Positions 53,426-62,520 of a stretch of 64,000 nt of DNA are shown piece by piece. The DNA is taken from assembly GCA_031460505.1 (NCBI GenBank), contig JAVKTT010000002.1, positions 186,001-250,000 on the forward strand, given 5' to 3'. A model generated the notes under the pieces. The model saw only the letters and a program-made list of their open reading frames with translations. It ran no database searches and was not told where the DNA came from. This DNA comes from JAAYTL01 sp031460505 (GTDB lineage Bacteria; Bacillota; Clostridia; Tissierellales; Tissierellaceae). Every line of letters starts with the position of its first letter. Positions within the stretch are counted from its first letter, which is position 1. A program made the translations under genes and the position numbers.

Positions 53426-53697
53426 TGTTTAATCTCTCTATATTTTATATTTCCATTTATTTTATCTACAAAGTAAAATTTTGGAATCGGAATATTATTT
53501 TCATTAACTTTCTTTAGTATAATATCCATATAACCCTTGTGAAAGAATCTAATGGAATAACCACACCCCGCTTGTAAACCACATGGTGTTGATACGAGCT
53601 GGAATGTATCTTTACCTTCTTCCTCAAATAAATTGAATATTAACAATGCATGATTTCTAGATTTAAATACACATAAATAATGTTTACTTGCAATCAT
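53413..53697 (-). CDS. DUF3343 putative Se/S carrier-like protein
   Basis: 94 residues. Pattern YLCVFKSRNHALLIFNLFEEEG ... VSTPCGLQAGCGYSIRF is the DUF3343 signature, with cysteines in CGLQAGCG possibly holding a persulfide or selenium. DUF3343 genes often accompany yedF/selenium or cysteine desulfurase genes; no such neighbour is here. Start ATG 53697 with GGGAGGG upstream. Faces away from ridA. Confidence 0.8.
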   Translation of the reverse strand: MIASKHYLCVFKSRNHALLIFNLFEEEGKDTFQLVSTPCGLQAGCGYSIRFFHKGYMDIILKKVNENNIPIPKFYFVDKINGNIKYREIKQKED

Positions 53698-53861
53698 CAA
53701 ATATCCCTCCCATATTAAAATATTATCTACAGCATAAAATGTTACATCTTAAAATATATTTACTTTGCTTTAAATATATAATTGTGTAGAATATAAGTAT
53801 GAAACCGATTTCACCGTTCATTGACTTAAGACTAAACATTAAACATACAAAGGAGGACAAC

Positions 53862-54239
53862 ATGATTCAAGTATTTTTAAAAGACAGTAAAAAAGGTGGG
53901 CATTATGCGCCAGGTGTAATTTCAAAAGGGATGTTATATATTTCAGGACAACTTCCAATAGATCATTCTACTGGAAAATTAGTAAGCGATAATTTAGAAG
54001 AACAAGTAAAACAAACATTACATAATGTTGAACTTGTTGTGAAAGAAGCTGGCTTAACAAAAGAAGATATAGTTCAATGCAGAATCTATACTCCAGATAT
54101 TAAATATTGGGAACGAATAGACACAATTTACAAAGATTTCTTTGGCAATCATATGCCAGCTAGAGCTGTAGCTTCTACGAATGATTTGCATATGGGTGCC
54201 TTAATAGTTATAGAGGCTATTGCTGAAACAAAGGAATAA
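53862..54239 (+). CDS. ridA: RidA family enamine/imine deaminase
   Basis: 125 residues, standard length. HYAPGVISKGMLYISGQLPIDHSTGKLV and the C-terminal PARAVASTNDLHMGALIVIEAIAE contain the active-site Arg and Glu positions. It hydrolyses reactive 2-aminoacrylate and other enamines from PLP enzymes. The ATG at 53862 is chosen because AAAGGAGGAC is 5 bases upstream; an in-frame start 63 bases earlier has no ribosome site. Confidence 0.93.
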   Translation: MIQVFLKDSKKGGHYAPGVISKGMLYISGQLPIDHSTGKLVSDNLEEQVKQTLHNVELVVKEAGLTKEDIVQCRIYTPDIKYWERIDTIYKDFFGNHMPARAVASTNDLHMGALIVIEAIAETKE

Positions 54240-54257
54240 TTTCAATACCTAAATTAA

Positions 54258-54293
54258 AAAAAGGATTTTTGTTCAATAACAAAAATCCTTTTT
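54258..54293. terminator. Bidirectional terminator between ridA and degV
   Basis: Perfect 16-base stem AAAAAGGATTTTTGTT/AACAAAAATCCTTTTT with loop CAAT, A-rich on one side and T-rich on the other, serving both convergent genes. Confidence 0.9.
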
Positions 54294-54301
54294 CATTCTC
54301 A

Positions 54302-55129
54302 TTAATAAAAACAAATTCCTAAAGTCTTTGGTCCTAGGTGAGCACCTACAACCGGTCCTAAATCATCTAATGTAATTATTGCATTAGGAAATTTTTCTTT
54401 AAGTTTATTTTTGAATTTTATTGCTTCATCTTCATTCAATATATGACAAACCCCAATCCTTTGTACATCTTCGTTTATATAGGATAATATCTTAGCTAAT
54501 GCATTATTTCTACCTCTAACCTTTTCTAATAGTTCAAGTTTTCCATCTTGAAGTTGAATTATAGGTTTGATATTTAAAAGGTTTCCTAAAGTAGACTGTA
54601 AAGATGATAATCTACCACCTCTTGCTAAATACTCTAATGTACCAGTCGTCAAAAATATTTGCATAGTCTTCTTTTTAGATTCAATGAACTTCGCTATTTC
54701 TTCTCTTGATTTCCCATCTTTAGCCATATTAACAGCATCTTCAACTAAGAATCTAAGATTTGAAGCGGAAGTCTCAGAATCTATAATAGTAATCCTTTCA
54801 TCCTCTAACATGTTTTTTGCTAAAATAGCACTATTATAGGTACCACTAAGTTTAGAAGATAAAAGAATTGCTATTATTTCATCATAACCATCATTGAAAG
54901 CATCTGTAAATACTTCATAAAAATCTCCTGCAGGAGGTTGTGATGTAGTTGGGAATAAATCCGTACTGGCTAGCTTTTTAAAAAACTCATCATACTCTCC
55001 TTTAAAACCTTCCACATAAGATTCACCATCAAACACATAATTTAAAGGCACTACTGAAATATTTTCTTTAGTAACATAGCTTTTATCAATATAACTTGTA
55101 CTGTCAGTTACTATTTTAATTTTGCTCAT
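54302..55129 (-). CDS. DegV family fatty acid-binding protein
   Basis: 275 residues. Start KIVTDSTSYIDKSYVTKENISVVPL, the TTSQPPAGDFYEVF block with the fatty-acid carboxylate-binding Thr/Ser residues, and C-terminal HLGPKTLGICFY are DegV markers. These proteins (FakB) deliver fatty acids to FakA for phosphorylation. No fakA is nearby. Confidence 0.93.
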   Translation of the reverse strand: MSKIKIVTDSTSYIDKSYVTKENISVVPLNYVFDGESYVEGFKGEYDEFFKKLASTDLFPTTSQPPAGDFYEVFTDAFNDGYDEIIAILLSSKLSGTYNSAILAKNMLEDERITIIDSETSASNLRFLVEDAVNMAKDGKSREEIAKFIESKKKTMQIFLTTGTLEYLARGGRLSSLQSTLGNLLNIKPIIQLQDGKLELLEKVRGRNNALAKILSYINEDVQRIGVCHILNEDEAIKFKNKLKEKFPNAIITLDDLGPVVGAHLGPKTLGICFY

Positions 55130-55150
55130 TTAATTCCTCCTAATAAATAT

Positions 55151-55181
55151 AATAGTACTGCTAATAATTAACAGTACTATT
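55151..55181. repeat. Inverted repeat between leuS and degV
   Basis: Perfect 10-base arms AATAGTACTG/CAGTACTATT separated by an 11-base AT-rich loop, between the leuS stop and degV start. Followed on the minus strand by ATATTTATT, so a weak leuS terminator or an operator for degV. Confidence 0.55.
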
Positions 55182-55196
55182 ATTGCATATATTTTA

Positions 55197-57608
55197 TTAC
55201 TTTACAACAATATTATATATCTTGCCTATTACAAATATCTCTTTTACTATAGTCTTTCCATCAATGAATCTCTTGATATTTTCATCTTGTAATGCTTTTT
55301 CTCTTACCATATCTTGAGTATCGTCTACACTTACCTTTAAAGTTCCTCTAACCTTTCCATTTACTTGAATAGGCATTTGTATCACTTGATCTTTAGTCTT
55401 TGACTCATCATATTTTGGCCAGGTTGTATCATGTAGATAACCTTCCAGACCTATTTCTTCCCAAATTTCTTCAGTTATATGTGGAGCTACAGGATTTAAT
55501 AGTATCAAGAATGTCTCTAAATCCTTCTTCGTAATACTTCCATTATCATTAAACTCATTTGACAATGTCATTAAAGCTGCTATACCAGTGTTAAACTTCA
55601 ATGTATCAAAGTCTTCTGTTACTTTCTTAATAGTTTTATGAATATTTGATTCTAATTCCTTAGTATAGTTTGAACCTTCTACTAAGATTTCTTGTAATCT
55701 CCATACTCTTTCTAAGAATCTTCTACATCCTTTGACTCCATTTTCTGACCAAGGAGCTGATTTTTCAAAGTCACCTATAAACATTTCATAAGTTCTTAAG
55801 GTATCAGCGCCAAAATCTCTAACAATATCATCAGGATTTACAACATTACCCCTTGATTTAGACATCTTTTCATTATTATCTCCAAGAATCATACCATGAG
55901 AAGTTCTCTTTTGATATGGTTCTGAAGTTGTTACTAAGCCTAAATCATAAAGGAATTTATGCCAAAATCTTGAGTAAAGTAAATGTAATGTAGTATGTTC
56001 CATACCACCATTGTACCAATCCACATTCATCCAATATTCTATTGCTTCTTGTGATGCAAATTCCTTGTCATTATTTGGATCAAGATATCTTAAAAAATAC
56101 CATGAAGAACCTGCCCAGTTAGGCATGGTGTCTGTCTCTCTCTTAGCTGGTTTCCCACAATGAGGACAAGTAGTATTTACCCATTCATCTATATTAGCTA
56201 ATGGTGACTCTCCATTTTCAGTTGGTTCATAGTTCTCTACATCAGGTAATAAAACAGGTAAATCTGATTCAGGTACAGGTACCCAACCACAATCATCACA
56301 ATGAATTAAAGGTATTGGCTCTCCCCAATATCTTTGTCTAGAGAATACCCAATCTCTTAATTTGTAATTTGTCTTCTTTGTACCTAAATTTCTTTCTTCT
56401 AACCATTCAGCTATAACATCTTTAGCCTCTTCTACTTCTAGTCCATTTAAAAATTCAGAGTTAACCACAATACCTTTATTTGTATCAGTATAAGCTTCTT
56501 TTTCAATGTCTCCACCTTTGATAACTTCGACAATAGGTAGGTTAAATTTATTTGCAAATTCCCAGTCACGTTCATCATGTCCTGGTACAGCCATAATGGC
56601 TCCAGTTCCATAGCTCATCAATACATAATCGGAAATCCAAATTGGTATCTCTTTACCTGTAGCAGGATTAATTGCTCTTAAGCCTTTTATTTCTACTCCA
56701 GTCTTATCTTTTGAAAGTTCAGTTCTTTCAAAATCTGATTTTTTACCAACAGTTTCTCTATATTTAATTAATTCATCATAATTATCAATTTCATCTTTGT
56801 ATTTATCTATTAAAGGATGTTCTGCAGCAATTACCATATATGTTGAGCCAAAGATTGTATCTGGTCTAGTAGTAAACACTCTCAACTTATCTTCTTTACT
56901 TGCAACCTGAAAATCAATCTCCATACCAGTAGATCTACCTATCCAGTTCTTTTGCTGAGTTTTTACTCTATCAATAAAGTCAACTTCATCTAAATCATCA
57001 ATCAATCTATCTGCATAGGCAGTAATTTTTAGCATCCATTGGTTTTTTACCTTCTGAACAACTTCACCGCCACATCTTTCACAAGACCCGTTAACTACCT
57101 CTTCATTGGCCAATCCAATTTTACAAGAAGTACACCAGTTTATAGGCATCTCATGTTTATAAGCCAAACCCTTTTCAAAGAACTTTAAGAAAATCCATTG
57201 TGTCCATTTCATGTATTTAGGATCAGTAGTAGCGATTTCTCTTGACCAATCAAAGGAGAAACCTATTGACTTTAATTGGACTTTGAATCTTTTAATGTTC
57301 TGTTCTGTTACTATTGCTGGATGAATCTTATTTTTAATAGCAAAGTTTTCTGTAGGTAATCCAAATGCATCCCATCCCATTGGGAATAATACATTATATC
57401 CTTCATATCTTCTCTTTCTTGCTACTATATCCATAGCTGTATAAGGCCTTGGGTGTCCAACATGAAGTCCATTAGCTGATGGATATGGAAACTCTACCAT
57501 TGCAAAAAATTTTGGTTTACTCTTATCAATATCTGCTTTATATATTTCTTTTTCATCCCAAATGTTCTGCCATTTCTTTTCGATTTCATTTGGTCTATAC
57601 TCTCTCAT
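55197..57608 (-). CDS. leuS: Leucyl-tRNA synthetase
   Basis: 803 residues, class I synthetase. HIGH-type motif HVGHPRPYTAMD at the start, editing (CP1) domain with TTRPDTIFGSTYMV, two zinc-type CxxC stretches, KMSKSRGN catalytic loop and the C-terminal domain. Controlled by a T-box leader at 57698-57930. Confidence 0.97.
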   Translation of the reverse strand: MREYRPNEIEKKWQNIWDEKEIYKADIDKSKPKFFAMVEFPYPSANGLHVGHPRPYTAMDIVARKRRYEGYNVLFPMGWDAFGLPTENFAIKNKIHPAIVTEQNIKRFKVQLKSIGFSFDWSREIATTDPKYMKWTQWIFLKFFEKGLAYKHEMPINWCTSCKIGLANEEVVNGSCERCGGEVVQKVKNQWMLKITAYADRLIDDLDEVDFIDRVKTQQKNWIGRSTGMEIDFQVASKEDKLRVFTTRPDTIFGSTYMVIAAEHPLIDKYKDEIDNYDELIKYRETVGKKSDFERTELSKDKTGVEIKGLRAINPATGKEIPIWISDYVLMSYGTGAIMAVPGHDERDWEFANKFNLPIVEVIKGGDIEKEAYTDTNKGIVVNSEFLNGLEVEEAKDVIAEWLEERNLGTKKTNYKLRDWVFSRQRYWGEPIPLIHCDDCGWVPVPESDLPVLLPDVENYEPTENGESPLANIDEWVNTTCPHCGKPAKRETDTMPNWAGSSWYFLRYLDPNNDKEFASQEAIEYWMNVDWYNGGMEHTTLHLLYSRFWHKFLYDLGLVTTSEPYQKRTSHGMILGDNNEKMSKSRGNVVNPDDIVRDFGADTLRTYEMFIGDFEKSAPWSENGVKGCRRFLERVWRLQEILVEGSNYTKELESNIHKTIKKVTEDFDTLKFNTGIAALMTLSNEFNDNGSITKKDLETFLILLNPVAPHITEEIWEEIGLEGYLHDTTWPKYDESKTKDQVIQMPIQVNGKVRGTLKVSVDDTQDMVREKALQDENIKRFIDGKTIVKEIFVIGKIYNIVVK

Positions 57609-57697
57609 TTTTAAATTAAACCTCCTTATAATTGTTAAATCAATCTTAACTGGCTCGTTATTATATATTAAGTTATTTCCCAGTCACAAAAATATAA

Positions 57698-57930
57698 GCC
57701 TTCCATCTCTATATTAGAGACGAAAGGCCATTTCGCGGTACCACTCTATTTGATATTTCTATCCACTCAAAGATATAACGGCATCTACCGTCCATGATTA
57801 TAATCTCATGGAAACTCTGAGACGAGTTCAACCCCGATTAATGCTACTTTCCACCAAACAGTAGCTCTCTGTACAATAATCTAAGATTTACTACTTCTCT
57901 TCCTTGTTTTTAACTAATACGTAAATTATA
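57698..57930 (-). promoter_or_regulatory. T-box riboswitch of leuS
   Basis: Core T-box sequence AGAGTGGTACCGCG on the minus strand at 57734-57747; the following terminator is GCCTTTCGTCTCT/AGAGATGGAAGGC (57698-57728, one G-U pair) with a T-rich tail to 57685. Upstream, GAACTCGTCTCAGAG (near 57815-57835) gives a plausible leucine CTC specifier, and Stem I elements lie between 57850 and 57905. Uncharged tRNA-Leu should stabilise the antiterminator. Confidence 0.9.
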
Positions 57931-57953
57931 GCAAAGATTAATTTTTTATTCAA
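57925..57953 (-). promoter_or_regulatory. SigA-type promoter of leuS
   Basis: On the minus strand TTGAAT (57948-57953), 17-base spacer, TATAAT (57925-57930), giving a leader of about 310 bases. It lies immediately after the asnS stop codon. Confidence 0.8.
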
Positions 57954-57960
57954 TATTATT

Positions 57961-59349
57961 TTAGAATTCAGCATAATTAACAGTTCTAGGGAATGGTATA
58001 ACATCTCTTATGTTTGACATACCAGTAACATACATAATAGCCCTTTCAAATCCTAAACCGTAACCAGCGTGCTTAGTTCCACCATATTTTCTTAATTCTA
58101 AGTACCACCAGTAGTCATCTGGATTCATTCCATTTTCTTGTATTCTTTGTTCTAATACATCTAATCTTTCTTCTCTTTGGCTGCCTCCAATTATCTCTCC
58201 TACTCCTGGTACAAGTAAGTCCATGGCTGCAACTGTCTTATTGTCATCATTTAATCTCATATAGAAAGCTTTTATCTCTTTTGGATAATCACTAACAAAT
58301 ACAGGTTTTTTAAATATCTCTTCAGTAATATATCTTTCATGCTCTGTTTGTAAGTCTATACCCCACTTAACTGGATATTGGAATTCTTTCTTTGATTCTT
58401 CTAATAGCTTGATAGCTTCAGTATAAGTGATTCTAGCAAAGTCAGAGTTCACTATGTTTTCTAACCTTTCAACTAATCCTTTATCTATAAATTTATTGAA
58501 GAAATCCATCTCTTCTTTAGCATTTTCCATCACATATTTAATTATATATTTCATCATATCTTCTGCTAATTCCATATTATCATTTAAATCAGCAAATGCT
58601 ATCTCAGGCTCTATCATCCAGAATTCTGCAGCATGTCTTGCTGTATTTGAGTTTTCTGCTCTAAAAGTAGGACCAAATGTATATACATCTCTAAAAGCTA
58701 ATGCAAATACTTCTGCTTCTAGCTGACCACTTACTGTAAGATTTGTAGATTTTCTAAAAAAGTCTTGGTTAAAGTCTATTTCACCATTTTCCATTCTTGG
58801 TGGATTATCTATATCCAATGTTGTAACTCTGAACATTTCACCAGCGCCTTCAGCATCACTTGAAGTAATTATTGGAGTATGAACATAAACAAATCCTCTT
58901 TCTTGGAAGAATTTATGAATTGCATATGCTAATATTGACCTTACTCTAAATACTGCATTAAAAGTGTTACTTCTTGGTCTTAAATGTGCTATTGATCTAA
59001 GATATTCAAATGTATGACGCTTTTTTTGCAAAGGATAATCTGCTGTGGATTGTCCTTCAACTTCAATTTCATTTGCCTGAATCTCAAAAGGTTGTTTTGC
59101 TTCTGGTGTTGGAATTAAAGTTCCTTTAACCCTAATAGAAGTACTTAGGTGTAACTTTTCTATCTCATTGAAATTAGGCATTTCATTATTAAATACTATC
59201 TGTATACTGTTAAAGAAAGTACCATCATTAAGCTCTATAAAGCCAAAAGCCTTTGATGAACGTAGATTTCTTATCCAACCTTCTATAACTATTTCTTTAT
59301 TTAAGTAATTCTCACTGTTTGAATAAATCTCTCTTACTGATAATTTCAT
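57961..59349 (-). CDS. asnS: Asparaginyl-tRNA synthetase
   Basis: 462 residues, class IIb. N-terminal OB anticodon-binding domain (VIEGWIRNLRSSKAFGFIELNDGTF), then class II motifs including RVRSILAYAIHKFFQERGFVYVHTP, TFRAENSNTARHAAEFWMIEPE and GLGFERAIMYVTGMSNIRDVIPFPR. The ATG at 59349 follows GGGAGGG. No T-box is seen upstream; its leader instead contains the repeat at 59418-59478. Confidence 0.97.
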   Translation of the reverse strand: MKLSVREIYSNSENYLNKEIVIEGWIRNLRSSKAFGFIELNDGTFFNSIQIVFNNEMPNFNEIEKLHLSTSIRVKGTLIPTPEAKQPFEIQANEIEVEGQSTADYPLQKKRHTFEYLRSIAHLRPRSNTFNAVFRVRSILAYAIHKFFQERGFVYVHTPIITSSDAEGAGEMFRVTTLDIDNPPRMENGEIDFNQDFFRKSTNLTVSGQLEAEVFALAFRDVYTFGPTFRAENSNTARHAAEFWMIEPEIAFADLNDNMELAEDMMKYIIKYVMENAKEEMDFFNKFIDKGLVERLENIVNSDFARITYTEAIKLLEESKKEFQYPVKWGIDLQTEHERYITEEIFKKPVFVSDYPKEIKAFYMRLNDDNKTVAAMDLLVPGVGEIIGGSQREERLDVLEQRIQENGMNPDDYWWYLELRKYGGTKHAGYGLGFERAIMYVTGMSNIRDVIPFPRTVNYAEF

Positions 59350-59417
59350 TTTATCCCTCCCGACAATCATGTATTCATTATAATTATTTTAGAAGTTATT
59401 GTCAATCTTTGATAACA

Positions 59418-59478
59418 AGAACCTTTCGGGCACAAACAAAAGATTCCTCCCATGCTCGGAATGACACCTAACGGTTCT
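59418..59478. repeat. Short interspersed element-like sequence
   Basis: Ends in inverted AGAACC (59418-59423) and GGTTCT (59473-59478), and on the minus strand contains TGTCATTCCGAG followed by GGAATC. This pattern is of a common small repeat type in Clostridial genomes; here it lies between the M20 peptidase and asnS genes. A related, degraded copy is at about 30120-30165. Confidence 0.55.
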
Positions 59479-59485
59479 CTCTTTA

Positions 59486-61141
59486 TCATTCATTTAATAG
59501 ATTCATAATAGTTTTATATAATAATTCTGGTGCTACTTCAAAGGAGTATTTCTTTTCTATTCTCTCTGTAAACTTATGTGCATCTTTTCCAAAAGCACCT
59601 ATATCTAGTACAGGTAAGTCTAGTTTTTGCATATCCTCCAAAGGTAATTTATATTTAGTTCCATATCCAGGCATATTATCCTTTAAAGCGGATATGATCT
59701 TGGGATCTTTTGGTGCTGCTCCATAGCTTAAATCTGATATATAAGGGAAGAATTTTTTATAAATCAATTTATAATCTGATTTAGTAGTGTTTACAGCATC
59801 CTTTACTGCACGCAGTAAAGCTTGTTCTTTAGGTGTATTTCCTTCAACATATATATGAGGATAATATGGGGGAGTGAAATATACAATAACTACTGGTTCT
59901 CTATCAGACCAAAGACTGTGAACTTCTTCTACTAGCTTTAGTGAGAAATCTCTCTGGTCAACATTCTCATCCTTTAACATTTCTCTTGTTAGATTATCTA
60001 TTCTAATATCAATTTCGTTACCTATTTCGGATTTAACTGCTAAATACAATTCCTCATATGACATAACCCTAGCTTTCCAAGGAAGCTTAGAAAATTTCCT
60101 ACCTGTTAATTCACAAAATCTCTCATACTGTATATTTAAATTATCAATACTAGATTGAAAAGCCTCTATAGCTGCACTTTTCATCTTCGCTAATACTTCA
60201 TCAGGCGTACTTTTAAATGTAGCATAATTGAAAAACAAAGTGGATGTATTAGCAATTTGTACCGAATACTCAGGTTTTAAATCCCTTTGTTTTAGTGATA
60301 TAGGCGGAAGTGTAACCTCCCCCTCTACTACATCACAGAACTCTGTATTTAGGTTTATTCTATTTAGTATTGAAGATGATATTTGATTTGGATCTATACC
60401 TTTAAAAGCTTCACCAACATGAGTTTCCTTTCCAACTAGATAAAAAGATGGCATCAATTTACCTACTGTTCCTATGTAAATGTACTTATTCTCATCACCT
60501 TCAAATTCAGATGTCATATAGTCAGCATCAATTAAAGCCAAATACTCAAGTCCTTCTTGTTCCTGAAGTTTTACTAATTCAGGTATAACGGATAACATTC
60601 CACCAGAATTACCTTCTTCATCACATACTGCAGCAAAAATTAAATTACCTTCGAAATTATTAATATCTTTAGATATTTCTTCCATCAATGCTATAATAAT
60701 TGCATCACCAGTTTTCATATCAAAGAGTCCGCGTCCAAAGAGATATTCTCCTGATTCTAAGTCTTTTCTCACTTCTTCAGGCAATACACGAGAAATTTCT
60801 TTGAACTTTTCTGTTAATTCATAAGGTTTATTGGCATATTCTTTTAAATTACCATAATCAGAAATACCAACTGTATCAGTATGGCCAATCAACAATACTG
60901 TTCTCTTACTATTTCCCTTCTTACCTTTTAGCATTGCAATAACAGACTTTCTACCTAGTGTATCATTAGGTACATCTATAAATTTTAAGTTTTTAGGGTT
61001 TTCTTTAAAATAATCAATTTGAGAAAGAATATCATATATCTTTTGTGTAGCATCTAACTCCCCAGGGGTTTCTACTACACTAAGTTGATTAGTTAATTCT
61101 ATTGCAATATGTTCAATTCTTGATGCTAAACTTTTATTCAT
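59486..61141 (-). CDS. M20 family peptidase, RocB-like
   Basis: 551 residues. Metal-binding HTDTVG with downstream DMKTGDA and CDEEGNSGG segments, DADYM, and a C-terminal KDAHKFTERI histidine. The length and order fit the RocB-like M20/M25/M40 group, linked to arginine use, whose exact substrate is unknown. ATG at 61141 (GGAGGATAAT upstream); the start overlaps the rarA stop by 8 bases (ATGAATAA), so it is translationally coupled. Confidence 0.88.
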   Translation of the reverse strand: MNKSLASRIEHIAIELTNQLSVVETPGELDATQKIYDILSQIDYFKENPKNLKFIDVPNDTLGRKSVIAMLKGKKGNSKRTVLLIGHTDTVGISDYGNLKEYANKPYELTEKFKEISRVLPEEVRKDLESGEYLFGRGLFDMKTGDAIIIALMEEISKDINNFEGNLIFAAVCDEEGNSGGMLSVIPELVKLQEQEGLEYLALIDADYMTSEFEGDENKYIYIGTVGKLMPSFYLVGKETHVGEAFKGIDPNQISSSILNRINLNTEFCDVVEGEVTLPPISLKQRDLKPEYSVQIANTSTLFFNYATFKSTPDEVLAKMKSAAIEAFQSSIDNLNIQYERFCELTGRKFSKLPWKARVMSYEELYLAVKSEIGNEIDIRIDNLTREMLKDENVDQRDFSLKLVEEVHSLWSDREPVVIVYFTPPYYPHIYVEGNTPKEQALLRAVKDAVNTTKSDYKLIYKKFFPYISDLSYGAAPKDPKIISALKDNMPGYGTKYKLPLEDMQKLDLPVLDIGAFGKDAHKFTERIEKKYSFEVAPELLYKTIMNLLNE

Positions 61142-62459
61142 TATTATCCTCCAAAGATAACATTCTTTTCTTAATTTGCTTTTCATATCCATATTCTGTT
61201 GGTTCATAATATTTCTTTCCTATAAACTCTGAAGGTAAATACTGCTGCTGTACATAGGCATCTTCATAATCATGGGGATATTTATAGCCAATACCATGAC
61301 CTAAATTTTGAGCTCCAGAATAATGCGCATCCCTTAAATGAGATGGTACTTTCCCAATATCTTTAGTTCTTATATCTTCTAAAGCTCTATCTATACCAAG
61401 ATATGAAGCGTTGCTCTTTGGAGCTGTTGAAATATATACTGCAGCCTGAGCAAGAGGAATTCTTCCTTCAGGCATGCCAATTACATTTACTGCATTAAAA
61501 GCAGATACTGCTATACTTAATGCATTTGGATCAGCATTCCCAACATCTTCTGATGCGCTTATAATAATTCTTCTAGCAATAAATTTAGGGTCTTCACCAG
61601 CATTAATCATTTTAGCTAACCAATATAAGGTTGCATCAGGATCTGAACCTCTCATGCTCTTTATAAAGGCAGAAACAGTATCATAATGCCCATCTCCATT
61701 CTTATCATAGCTTGCAGCTTTTACCTGAATAGATGATTTTATCGCATCTAAATCTAGTTTGATGACTCCTTTTTCATCTTTAGGTGTTGAAAGCACTCCT
61801 ATCTCTAAAGAATTCAGAATCATTCTACCATCACCATCAGCAATAGTTAACAAATACTCTATTGCTTCTTGAGTAATATCAACATTATATTCTCCTAATC
61901 CTTTATCCTTATTCTTTAAAGCATTGTTAATCATCTTCTCTAAATCATCTCTATTTAAGGATTCTAGTTTTAATATCATAACCCTTGATAGCAGTGCCCT
62001 ATTGACTTCAAAATATGGATTCTCAGTAGTTGCACCTATTAAAATAACTATTCCTCTTTCAACAAAAGGCAGCAAAGCATCCTGTTGTGATTTATTAAAC
62101 CTATGAATTTCATCAATAAAGAGGATAGTCCTTTTTCCATATAGTTTTAAATTCTCCTCTGCTCTTTCAATTACCTGCCTAATGTCTTTTACCCCAGAGG
62201 TTACTGCAGATAATTTCTCAAATAGCATGTTGGTACTATTTGAAATAATCATAGCCAATGTAGTTTTGCCTGTTCCAGGAGGTCCATAAAATATCATAGA
62301 ATTGATTCTATCTGCTTTTATTGATCTATTTAAGAACTTACCTTCACCTAATAGGTGCTCTTGTCCTATAAATTCATCTATAGTTTCAGGTCTCATTCTA
62401 TCAGCCAATGGGGCATTCCTTTTTAATTTTTTTTCCATACCTAAAGTAAATAAATCCAT
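61134..62459 (-). CDS. rarA: Replication-associated recombination protein RarA
   Basis: 441-residue AAA+ ATPase of the clamp-loader type. Walker A YGPPGTGKTTLAMII, Walker B LFIDEIHRFNKSQQD, sensor 1 IGATTENP, and the C-terminal MgsA/RarA domain with AVYISTAPKSN and YPHDYEDAYVQQQYLP. It acts at stalled replication forks. Downstream M20 gene is translationally coupled. Confidence 0.96.
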   Translation of the reverse strand: MDLFTLGMEKKLKRNAPLADRMRPETIDEFIGQEHLLGEGKFLNRSIKADRINSMIFYGPPGTGKTTLAMIISNSTNMLFEKLSAVTSGVKDIRQVIERAEENLKLYGKRTILFIDEIHRFNKSQQDALLPFVERGIVILIGATTENPYFEVNRALLSRVMILKLESLNRDDLEKMINNALKNKDKGLGEYNVDITQEAIEYLLTIADGDGRMILNSLEIGVLSTPKDEKGVIKLDLDAIKSSIQVKAASYDKNGDGHYDTVSAFIKSMRGSDPDATLYWLAKMINAGEDPKFIARRIIISASEDVGNADPNALSIAVSAFNAVNVIGMPEGRIPLAQAAVYISTAPKSNASYLGIDRALEDIRTKDIGKVPSHLRDAHYSGAQNLGHGIGYKYPHDYEDAYVQQQYLPSEFIGKKYYEPTEYGYEKQIKKRMLSLEDNNE

Positions 62460-62520
62460 TTAATCACCTATATTTTTCTAAACATTATTTTCATTATTCA
62501 ATTTTACCATACTTAGTAAT

